Origin: Phycisphaeraceae bacterium
GTDB lineage: Bacteria > Planctomycetota > Phycisphaerae > Phycisphaerales > Zrk34
NCBI GenBank assembly: GCA_028282685.1
Contig: JANQHK010000015.1
Span: forward strand, 1 to 35,708
DNA length: 35,708 bases
Reading direction: 5' to 3'
The position numbers were made by a program, and so were the translations under genes. Positions 7,421 to 15,800 of this stretch are shown in pieces. The notes under the pieces are model-generated. The model did no database searches and had not been told where the DNA came from. It was given only the letters and a program-made list of their open reading frames with translations. How positions within the stretch are numbered: position 1 is the first letter of the stretch; each line of letters begins with the position of its first letter.

Positions 7421-8455
7421 TCAACCCAGCGACTTGCCTTCGGCGTGCAGGTCGACGATGGCTTCCTTGACGCGCTCGGCCATGGCCTGCTCGCCCTTCT
7501 TCAGCCAGACGCGCGGGTCGTAGCCCTTCTTCTTGTCGCCGACTTCGCCGTCGATCTTCATCACGTCGTCGTAATTCTTGAACATGTGATCGGCCACGGC
7601 GCGGCTGAAGGCGTACTGGGTGTCGGTGTCGACGTTCATCTTGATCACGCCGTAATTCAGCGTTTCCTCGATCTTTTCCTTTTCCGAGCCGGACCCGCCG
7701 TGGAAGACCAGCCAGAAGTAGGCGTCGTTGCCGAATTCCTTCTTAATGGCTTCCTGGCCCTTCCTGAGGATGGAGGGGTCGAGCTTGACGACGCCCGGCT
7801 TGTACGCCCCGTGCACGTTGCCGAAGGTGGCGGCGAACATGTAGCGTCCGTTCTTCACTTCGCCCAGACGCTTGTAGACATACACCATGTCTTCGGGGGT
7901 GGTATAGAGCTTGTCATCGGGGGTGTCTTCGGAACCGGCGGCGCCGTCTTCCTCACCGCCAACCACGCCGGCCTCGACCTCGATGATCTGGCCGATCTTG
8001 GCCATGCGCTCAAAGACGGGCACGGACAGGTCCATGTTTTCTTCGATCGGCAGGCCGGAGGCGTCGAGCATGTGGCTCTGGAAGAGGGGCAGCTCGCCGT
8101 TGGCCACGCGCCGTTCGGATTCCTCGATCAGCGGGATCATGAAATCGTCCACGTTCTTCGGCGGGCAGTGGTCGGTGTGCAGGGCCACGTTGATCTTGTA
8201 ATGCTTGGCCACGCGGTGCACGTGCTCGGCGATGGAGATGGCGCCTTCGACCATGTCGCCCACGGCCAAACCGGACGCGAACTTGCCGCCGCCGGTCGAG
8301 ACCTGGATGATCCCGTCGCTGTTCAGGTCGGCGAAGGCCTTGAGCGCGGCGTTGGCGGTGATTTCGCTGGTCACGTTGATTGCCGGGTAGGCGAACTTGT
8401 TTTTGTACGCGTTGTCCAGCATCTGGCAGTATTTGTCGTAGGGGGCGATGGGCAT
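7421..8455 (-). CDS. fba: Fructose-bisphosphate aldolase, class II
   Basis: 344 residues, close to E. coli FbaA (359). It reversibly cleaves fructose 1,6-bisphosphate into dihydroxyacetone phosphate and glyceraldehyde 3-phosphate in cytoplasmic glycolysis and gluconeogenesis. Visible signatures are FAYPAINVTS near the N-terminus, VALHTDHCPP with the zinc-binding His and catalytic Asp, an acidic EVEAGVVGGEEDG segment, GNVHGAYKPG with a zinc His, and FHGGSGS for phosphate binding. It belongs to the longer, E. coli-like class IIA group. The frame stays open upstream to 8680, but the ATG at 8455 has AAGGA 6 nt before it and matches the family N-terminus (MPIAPYDKYCQML). A good promoter lies about 80 bp upstream and a terminator follows. 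Confidence 0.95.
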   Translation of the reverse strand: MPIAPYDKYCQMLDNAYKNKFAYPAINVTSEITANAALKAFADLNSDGIIQVSTGGGKFASGLAVGDMVEGAISIAEHVHRVAKHYKINVALHTDHCPPKNVDDFMIPLIEESERRVANGELPLFQSHMLDASGLPIEENMDLSVPVFERMAKIGQIIEVEAGVVGGEEDGAAGSEDTPDDKLYTTPEDMVYVYKRLGEVKNGRYMFAATFGNVHGAYKPGVVKLDPSILRKGQEAIKKEFGNDAYFWLVFHGGSGSEKEKIEETLNYGVIKMNVDTDTQYAFSRAVADHMFKNYDDVMKIDGEVGDKKKGYDPRVWLKKGEQAMAERVKEAIVDLHAEGKSLG

Positions 8456-8536
8456 GGCGATTCCTTGGCAGTACGGGGGAAATACAGTTCTTGGGTAGGG
8501 GACCGGACCCGGGGGTCGGCCGTACACGGAGCGGGA

Positions 8537-8565
8537 AATATAGTCCAAGTGACCCGGAAATACAA
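8537..8565 (-). promoter_or_regulatory. Promoter of the aldolase gene
   Basis: On the minus strand TTGTAT (8565-8560), a 17-bp spacer and TATATT (8542-8537) form a sigma70-type promoter. It would give a leader of about 75 nt ending in the AAGGA ribosome site before the ATG at 8455. Confidence 0.5.
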
Positions 8566-8640
8566 GATGCCGGTATCCGGGTTCAGGGATTTCTCGGCGA
8601 GGCGCCACGGTTGTCTTTCCCCGCCGTGCTCCCCGGTTAT

Positions 8641-9588
8641 TCATTCGTCCCTGGCCATCTTGAAACGGATTTTCCGCCAACCCTCATATGCGTTTTTTTC
8701 GACCTTGGGCTGCACGGTCAGGATGATTTGGTTGCGCGTTTCCATTGGCATGTAGAGTCCGCCGCGGTTGATGGCCCGATGAACGACGCGCCATTCATCG
8801 GCGTCACGCACGAGATGGAAGAAGTTCGCTCGCGTTGCTCCGTCTGCGTTCAACGTCAGTGTTTCTTTTCCGACGGCCAGCTCGTCGAGCTGCAGCAGCA
8901 TGTCCAGCTTCCCATCGTCGCCCAGATCACGGGTGAAACACCCGGCTGTCCGGTAGGTGATCGGCTGATCGGCAGGCAGGTCGAGCAAACGGCGCACCAG
9001 GGCATCGTTGATCGGCGTGGGAGTCATCAGCGTCCAGCCATCGCCAAGACCGACGACACCGATTCCCCACTGGCCGACGTATTTCCGGCCATCGTACCGT
9101 AACAAGGACTTACGGCCGACTTTGCCGCCTGCGGCGCCGCCCGAGGCCAGGTCCAGCCAACCGTGGGTGCGGGTCTCGAGCACAGCGGGGCGAAAGCCGC
9201 AGCCATACGAGACGATGCGAAAAGCGTCGCCTTCCTCCGCGGCAAGCACGCACCATGAGCAGTTGCCTGTAACGCCGTCGACGTTGTAGACCCGTCCTTC
9301 GTAATCGACGCCGACGCCATTGCGGACGATCACATCGGGTCGATCGTCCTGGTTCAGGTCCACGCGGATGTGCCGCTTGGGATCGGCCAGCAGTTTCAAC
9401 GTGGCCTGGCGGTTGGGCTGGTGATGTTCGATCCAGTCGCTGTTCATGGCATAAAAAGCCGCCAATGCGCCCGCCTCGATTGAATCGTAGTGTTCACGCG
9501 GCAATGGCGATTCCCCGGCTTGCGCAAACGATGCGGTTGCCGGCAAAGCCAGCGCAATGAACAAAATGAATTGAAGGTTGTTCCCCAT
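8641..9588 (-). CDS. Secreted protein of unknown function
   Basis: 315 residues. A signal peptide (about 1-22, ending ATASFAQA) indicates export. The mature part contains Asp-rich strand-turn segments such as VDLNQDDRPDVIV and TRDLGDDGKLDMLLQ, reminiscent of FG-GAP/VCBS calcium-binding loops in beta-propellers. It also contains four cysteines, in GNCSWCV, SYGCGF and AGCFT, that could form disulfides. I do not recognise a family or catalytic motif. AAGGA lies 7 nt before the ATG. The gene sits alone between the aldolase and the helicase in the same direction. Confidence 0.7.
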   Translation of the reverse strand: MGNNLQFILFIALALPATASFAQAGESPLPREHYDSIEAGALAAFYAMNSDWIEHHQPNRQATLKLLADPKRHIRVDLNQDDRPDVIVRNGVGVDYEGRVYNVDGVTGNCSWCVLAAEEGDAFRIVSYGCGFRPAVLETRTHGWLDLASGGAAGGKVGRKSLLRYDGRKYVGQWGIGVVGLGDGWTLMTPTPINDALVRRLLDLPADQPITYRTAGCFTRDLGDDGKLDMLLQLDELAVGKETLTLNADGATRANFFHLVRDADEWRVVHRAINRGGLYMPMETRNQIILTVQPKVEKNAYEGWRKIRFKMARDE

Positions 9589-9655
9589 GGCCGAATCCTT
9601 TCTGTCTGACCGAACGTGGCGTCCATTGCCCTGGCAGACCCCAATGTCACATGCA

Positions 9656-11965
9656 TTATCTCATAATTTCCAGCCGCGCGTATTCCAGGACAAGCGTCTT
9701 GACGCCGACGCGCTGGAATTGCACTTTGGCGCGCGCGTTCGGCCCCGCGCCGCCGACTGACACGACGGTGCCCACGCCGAATTGCGGATGACGCACGCGC
9801 AGGCCTTCCTGTAAACCGCTGTGATGGGGCTGCGCTGATCGGCGGGTTGTCGGGCCGCGATCGCGCGCTGCCGGGCGGAACCGCGGCGTCGGCCGTGCCA
9901 GTTCATCTTCAAACATGCCGCCGGCGCCGGACAGGTCCGTTATTTCCAGGCAGTTTTTGGGTAGTTCGCGCAGGAACTGGCTGGCGATGGTGCGCTCGCG
10001 GTAGCCGCGCATCGCGCGGTAGCGGGCGTGGGTCAGCAGCAACCGCTGTCGGGCGCGCGTGATGCCGACGAAGCAGAGCCGACGTTCCTCTTCCAACTCT
10101 TCCGGATTTTCAAACGCTCGGCTGTGCGGAAGCAGTCCTTCCTCCAGTCCCACAATCGCCACTGCCGGGAATTCCAACCCCTTTGCCGCGTGCAGCGTCA
10201 TCAGCGTGACCGCGCCCGCATCGTCTTCCATCGCATCCACATCGCTGACCAGCGACACCTGCTCCAGGTAATCGCCGACGCGCTGGGCGAGTGTGCGGTT
10301 TTCCTCACCGTATTCCTCGTCGAAGCGTTGTGCGGCGGTGATCAGTTCGTACAGGTTGGCCAGCTTGTCCTCGTCGGCGTCTTTGCCGTCCTTGTACATC
10401 GCCTCGAGGCCGGAGTCGCGGATGATCATCTCGACCACATCGCGCACGCTCGGCTCGAACATCAGGTCGTCACCATCCTGGTCCAGCTTGTTCCGCCAGG
10501 TTTGATACATCACAGAAAACTTGCCCGTGGCGGGGGCGGCGCGTCCGCGCACCACCCCTTCGCGCCGTGGATCGCCCAGGGCCTCGAACAATGTCATGCT
10601 TTGCGCTGCGGCAAAGGCCTGGAGGTGCTGCACCGAAGTGTCGCCGATACCGCGCCCGGGTGTGTTGATGATGCGCAGCAGCGACACTTCGTCCGCGGGG
10701 TTTGATAACACCTTCAGGTACGCCAGCGCGTCTTTGATCTCCTTGCGCTGGTAAAACGCGGTCCCGCGCACCACCTGGTACGGCACCGACGATTTCATCA
10801 GCGACTCCTCCAGCGCGCGCGTCAGCGCGTTCACGCGGTAGAAGATCGCCATGTCGGCCCAGCGCAGGTCCTGCTCGTGCAATTCCTTCAACCAACCGAC
10901 CGCCAGGTCCGCTTCGTGTTCTTCGTCGGCGGCATGGAAGCACGTCAGCTTCCGCCCGCCCGGCTGCGAGGTGAACAGCGGCTTGTGTTTGCGCTGCTTG
11001 TTGTGGCGGATCAGGTGGTCGGCGGCTTGGAGTATCTGCGGCGTGGAGCGGAAGTTTTCGCCCAGTTGAATCACGCGCGCCTCCGCGTAGCGCTGCTCGA
11101 ACTCGAGGATGTTGCGCAGGTTCGCCCCGCGCCAGCCGTAGATCGACTGATCGGGATCGCCCACCACGCAGATGTTGCGATGCGATGCCGAGAGCATGTT
11201 GGCGATGACGAACTGAGCGTGGTTGGTGTCCTGGTATTCGTCGATCAGCAGGTACTGGTAGCGGTCCTGCAATTCGGTGCGCACGGCTTCGTTGCGGCGG
11301 AGCAGGTTGGCCGTCAGCAGCAGCAGGTCGTCGAAGTCCACCGCGTTGTTGGCGCGCAACATCTGCTGATACTTCTGGTAAACCTTGGCGACGGTGCGCG
11401 CAAAGAAATCCCCGGCGTCGGCGGTGAAGGCGCGCTCGTCGGTCAATTCGTTCTTCGCTTTGGAAATGGCGCTGCGGATCGCTTCGGGTGCGAAGTTCTT
11501 TGGGCTGATGTCCAGCACTTTCATCGCGTCTTTGATCGCGCGCTTCTGGTCCGCCGTGTCGTAGATCGAGTAACCGGGCGGCAGGTTCACCTGCTCGGCG
11601 AACTCGCGCAACAACCGCGCGCACAACGAATGAAACGTGCAGATCGTCGCGGCGCGCGCCTGCCTGGCGCTGAGCAATTGCGCGATGCGCTCGCCCATCT
11701 CTCCCGCGGCCTTGTTGGTGAAGGTGATCGCCAGCACCTGCCACGGCGCCATGCCCACCTCGCGAACCAACCAGGCGATGCGGCGCGTGATCACGCGCGT
11801 CTTGCCCGAGCCCGCCGCCGCCAGCACCAGAAGCGGCCCTTCCGTGCAGACCACGGCGCTGCGCTGGGCGTCGGTCAGATCGGCCAGGAGGGGATGATCG
11901 GCGGGGGGCTCGGCGGGGGCCGGAGATGGCGGCGTGTTCGCGATGTCTTCCAGTGATCCATCCAT
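9656..11965 (-). CDS. pcrA: ATP-dependent DNA helicase, UvrD/PcrA type
   Basis: 769 residues. It is a superfamily 1A 3'-5' helicase for nucleotide excision and mismatch repair and for clearing protein or RNA obstacles from DNA. Motifs in order: Q motif LTDAQRSAV, Walker A AAAGSGKTR (about 49-57), TFTNKAAGEM (Ia), LLIDEYQDTN (II), VVGDPDQSIYGWRGA (III), LGENFRSTP (IV), TLHAAKGLEFPAV (V) and CFVGITRARQRL (VI). The last 55 residues (GLRVRHPQFGVGTVVSVGG through to LVLEYARLEIM) form the Tudor-like C-terminal domain that in PcrA/UvrD contacts RNA polymerase. The frame is open to 12022. I prefer the ATG at 11965 because the extra residues look non-conserved; neither start has a strong ribosome site. 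Overlap with rep-type helicases is possible, but the C-terminal domain favours PcrA. Confidence 0.93.
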   Translation of the reverse strand: MDGSLEDIANTPPSPAPAEPPADHPLLADLTDAQRSAVVCTEGPLLVLAAAGSGKTRVITRRIAWLVREVGMAPWQVLAITFTNKAAGEMGERIAQLLSARQARAATICTFHSLCARLLREFAEQVNLPPGYSIYDTADQKRAIKDAMKVLDISPKNFAPEAIRSAISKAKNELTDERAFTADAGDFFARTVAKVYQKYQQMLRANNAVDFDDLLLLTANLLRRNEAVRTELQDRYQYLLIDEYQDTNHAQFVIANMLSASHRNICVVGDPDQSIYGWRGANLRNILEFEQRYAEARVIQLGENFRSTPQILQAADHLIRHNKQRKHKPLFTSQPGGRKLTCFHAADEEHEADLAVGWLKELHEQDLRWADMAIFYRVNALTRALEESLMKSSVPYQVVRGTAFYQRKEIKDALAYLKVLSNPADEVSLLRIINTPGRGIGDTSVQHLQAFAAAQSMTLFEALGDPRREGVVRGRAAPATGKFSVMYQTWRNKLDQDGDDLMFEPSVRDVVEMIIRDSGLEAMYKDGKDADEDKLANLYELITAAQRFDEEYGEENRTLAQRVGDYLEQVSLVSDVDAMEDDAGAVTLMTLHAAKGLEFPAVAIVGLEEGLLPHSRAFENPEELEEERRLCFVGITRARQRLLLTHARYRAMRGYRERTIASQFLRELPKNCLEITDLSGAGGMFEDELARPTPRFRPAARDRGPTTRRSAQPHHSGLQEGLRVRHPQFGVGTVVSVGGAGPNARAKVQFQRVGVKTLVLEYARLEIMR

Positions 11966-12238
11966 GGTCGGTCGGGTGTTATCGGGCTTTTTCCAAGGGG
12001 CGCCCGGCACAGTGTAGCACACCGGGGCAAGTTACGTTTTTTTCGCTTGAAACAAGCTGAATTCGTGCCTAGCATGAGTTTTGTAAGACACCAGATGTTG
12101 TGGAAAACCTGACGAAATCGACAGGGCGAACACTACTTCTGGTGTTTTTGAAAAAATTTTGTCAACGGTAACAGGTCATCGATCCGACAGTTATGTTAAT
12201 GGGGCGTCAAACGGTGCCAGATTTTGTTAACAACGCGC

Positions 12239-12266
12239 TTGCATCCCCCATATTTGGGGCTATATT
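12239..12266 (+). promoter_or_regulatory. Candidate nrdJ promoter with operator-like repeat in the spacer
   Basis: TTGCAT (12239-12244), a 16-bp spacer and TATATT (12261-12266) form a plausible promoter. The spacer is almost filled by the inverted repeat CCCCA-TATT-TGGGG (12246-12259). Binding of any protein to it would block polymerase. The core is only loosely NrdR-like (about 9 of 16 consensus positions), so the regulator is not assigned. Transcription from here would give a leader of about 540 nt. Confidence 0.4.
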
Positions 12267-12362
12267 GGCTTTTGACTTGATTCAAGGTCGGTTCAGTTCT
12301 GGTGGAACTGCGACGTAGAGACCGGCCGACGAGAAACCCAAACCAAGCCCCCGGGCCGATTG

Positions 12363-12636
12363 ACCCGGAGAAAAACCGTTCGGTAACGGTTCGGGTTGTG
12401 GCATTGGCTTGAAGGGAATCATGGACGTGCGTCTGGACTTGGACAATCCGACCCAAAGCACCGGACGCACCGGGATGGATCGGCCCCGTGGGAGCGGGGG
12501 CCGGTGCCCGCAAGGGATTGGTTTTGCACCTCATCGCCAGGGGAGCTGGCGTTTGACTTGTGGCGGGCCTCAGTCGCCCGCCTCCGCTTAAGGCCCGGGC
12601 AAAGGGCCGAGGCCGCGTGTTCGTTTGAGCACGCGG
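12363..12636 (+). ncRNA. Structured 5' leader RNA of nrdJ (hairpin chain)
   Basis: Successive stems: ACCCG with CGGGT enclosing AACCGTT/AACGGTT on a CGGT loop (12363-12396); 12427-12436 with 12461-12470 (10 bp, one G-U) enclosing TTGGA/TCCGA; CGGCCCC 12481-12487 with 12497-12503; GGTGC 12503-12507 with GCACC 12526-12530; CGCCAG 12535-12540 with CTGGCG 12546-12551; GGCGGGC 12562-12568 with GCCCGCC 12576-12582; GGCCC 12592-12596 with GGGCC 12604-12608; CCGCGTG 12613-12619 with CACGCGG 12630-12636. No conserved B12-box is recognisable. As I recall, a published nrdJ RNA motif (Weinberg 2017 survey) precedes such genes in uncultured bacteria; I cannot confirm a match. A cis-regulatory role in dNTP or cobalamin control is inference. 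Confidence 0.5.
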
Positions 12637-12811
12637 CGTGTGTTGTTGCGAGCAGTGTGGTCACGGACCGCCACGATCCAGGGATGGGTCGATTCGGCGG
12701 GGGACAAAAGATGCAGACGGATGAAAAGATGACGACAGGCCGTCGACGGGTAAGGACGCCCGCCGAGCCGTGCACGCAGCGGAACTGATTTGAACGAGGT
12801 TGAAGTTCCCC

Positions 12812-15800
12812 ATGAAGATCGAACGCAAATTCACCAAGGCCGGCGAAGATGTTTTTGAGAGTATCGAGTGGGTGCGTCGTTCCAGCCGCATCGTTAACCC
12901 GGATGGCTCGGTGGTGTTCGAGATGAACGACGCCGAGGTGCCGGCGGGCTGGTCGCAACTGGCCACCGACATCATGGTCAGTAAGTATTTCCGCAAGGCC
13001 GGCGTCCCGCAGTACGACGCCGACGGGCAGGTGGTGACCGATGAGCACGACGAGGTGGTCACCGGGCCGGAACGTTCGGCGCGCCAGGTGATCGCCCGGC
13101 TGGCCGGGTGTTGGCGGTGGTGGGGTGAAAAATACGGCTACTTCGATTCCGAACAGGATGCGCAGGCGTTTTACGACGAGATCTGCCACACGCTGTTGCA
13201 CCAGATGGTCGCGCCCAACAGTCCGCAGTGGTTCAACACCGGTCTGCATTACGCCTACGGCATGACCGGTCCGGCGCAGGGCCACTGGTACACCGATCCG
13301 ACAACCGGCGAAACCAGACTGGCCGAGGACGCCTATTCCCATCCCCAACCGCACGCCTGTTTCATCCAGAGCGTGGATGACGATCTGGTCAACGAAGGCG
13401 GCATCATGGACCTGTGGGTGCGGGAGGCGCGGCTGTTCAAGTACGGCTCGGGCACGGGCACCAATTTCTCGCACCTGCGCGGCGACGGCGAACGGCTCAG
13501 CGGCGGGGGCCAGAGCAGCGGCCTGATGAGCTGGCTGAAGATCGGCGATCGCGCCGCCGGCGCCATCAAGTCCGGCGGGACCACGCGCCGCGCCGCCAAG
13601 ATGGTCTGTCTCGATCTCGACCACCCGGACATCGAGGATTTCGTCAACTGGAAGGTGCGCGAGGAACTGAAAGTCGCCGCGCTGGTCGAAGGCGTCAAGC
13701 AGCTCAGTGAAGACCAGAAGCGCGTTGCCGAGGAGTTGGGCCTGAAGCTCGATTACGATTTCAACGGCGAGGCCTACGCCACCGTCAGCGGGCAGAACGC
13801 CAACAATTCCGTCCGCATCCCCAACAGTTTCTTCAAAGCCCTGGACGAAGGGACCGACTGGGAACTGAACAACCGCGTGGATCACCGGGTCGCCCGTTCC
13901 GTGCCGGCGCGCCGCCTGTGGGATCAGATCGGGTTTGCCGCGTGGCGTTGTGCCGACCCCGGCGTGCAGTACGACACGACGATCAACCAATGGCACACCT
14001 GCCCGGAGTCGGGACGGATCAACGCCTCCAATCCGTGCAGCGAGTACATGTTCCTCGACAACACCGCCTGCAACCTGGCGTCGATCAACCTGCTGACGCT
14101 CTACGACGCCGAGAAGCAGACCTTCGACATTTCCGGTTACGAACACACCATCCGGCTTTGGACGATGGTGCTGGAAATCAGCGTGTTGATGGCGGCGTTC
14201 CCGAGCAAGGAAATTGCGCGGCTCAGCTACGAGTTCCGCACGCTGGGGCTGGGTTACGCCAATCTCGGGGCGATGCTGATGCAGGCCGGCGTTCCGTACG
14301 ACAGCGATCTCGGCCGCGCCCTGGCCGGCACGTTGGCGGCGGTGATGACCGGCCGGTCGTACGCGACCAGCGCCGAGATGGCCGAAGAACTGGGCCCGTT
14401 CCCCAGCTACTTCCGCAACCGCGATCACATGCTGCGCGTGGTGCGCAACCACCGCCGCGCCGCTTACGGGGTGCCGCGGGAGCGCGATGCCGCCGCCGGA
14501 CATGAACTGGGCTACTACGAGGGCCTGGAGATCACGCCCGTGCCGATCGACGCGTCGGTCATCGAGCATCCGACCCACGCCTGCAACGGTCTGCACAACG
14601 GCGAGGAACTGCTCACCGCCGCACGGCGCAGTTGGGATGATGCCTTCAAGCTCGGCAAGGCCCACGGCTTCCGCAACGCCCAAGCCACCGTCATCGCGCC
14701 CACCGGCACGATCGGCCTGCTCATGGATTGCGATACCACCGGCGTCGAACCGGACTTCGCGCTGGTCAAGTTCAAGAAGCTGGCCGGGGGCGGGTATTTC
14801 AAGATCGCCAACCAATCGCTGCGCCCCGCCCTGCGCTCCCTGGGATATGACACCACGCAGATCGATCAGATCATGAACTACGTCATGGGCAGCGGGGATC
14901 TGAACGTCACCATGCCCGGCGACGACGGCGCGGCGCCCGGCAATCCCACCGATACCTTTGCCGATTTTCTTCGCGCCCGCGGCGCCAGCGATGACGATCT
15001 GGCCAAGATCACCCAATCGCTCGGCTCGGCGCTGGAACTGGGCTTCGTCTTCAATGCGTACACGCTGGGCGAAGCGGCGATGAAGCGGATGGGGCTGGAA
15101 GGCCGGCCCGATCCCCTGCGCGCCCTGGAACTGTCGCGCAAGCAGATCGCCAAACTGAACGAGATGATCTGCGGCACCGGCGCCATCGAAGGCGCGCCGC
15201 ATATGAAGGACGAGCACCTGCCGGTGTTCGATTGTGCCAACCGCTGCGGCAAGACGGGCAAACGTTTCATCGCGCCCACCGGCCACATTCGCATGATGGG
15301 CGCGGTGCAGCCGTTCATCAGCGGGGCGATCAGCAAGACGATCAATCTGCCGCACGAGGCGACGGTCGACGAGATCAAACAGGCCTACCGCCTGAGCTGG
15401 GAGTTGGGTCTGAAGGCGAACGCGCTGTATCGCGACGGCTCGAAGCTCAGCCAGCCGCTCAGCGCTACCGCCGATGGAGCCGAGGACGATGACGAGGAGG
15501 CGATCGAAGCGGCAAAAAAAGAGGTTACTGCCGAGGTCTCTACGGTGGCCAGCCGGATTGCGCATGCGGAGACTGACACCGACGCGGACTCGGCACAGGG
15601 CCCGGTGGAAAAAATCGTCGAGCGCATCGTCGAACGTCCGTTGCGCCGCCGACTGCCCGCCACGCGCAACAGCATCACCCACAAGTTCAACGTCGCCGGA
15701 CACGAGGGATACCTGACCGTCGGTCTGTACGACGACGGCATGCCCGGGGAGTTGTTCATCACGATGGCCAAGGAGGGCTCGACGATCGGGGGACTGATGG

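Larger units (their letters stand above)
11966..12811 (+). other. Long intergenic region: divergent promoters and nrdJ leader
   Basis: About 846 bp without a gene lie between the leftward helicase and rightward nrdJ. The first third (about 12030-12300) is AT-rich and holds the nrdJ promoter candidate. The rest is GC-rich and forms consecutive perfect hairpins (12363-12636), described separately. From 12640 to 12811 I see weaker complementarity only, ending in GAGG about 12 nt before the nrdJ ATG. Confidence 0.7.

Noticed and set aside
8456-8680. 75-residue N-terminal extension of the aldolase
   Set aside because: It would contain the promoter and ribosome site of the gene, and the family starts at the internal ATG.
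12481-12551. Possible cobalamin riboswitch in the nrdJ leader (GGGA, GGTG, CCCGCAA and GCCAGGGGAGCTGGC appear in that order)
   Set aside because: The spacing is too compact, the GCCAGG element is a simple perfect hairpin rather than a B12-box, and the other elements are buried in stable stems. A covariance-model search would decide.
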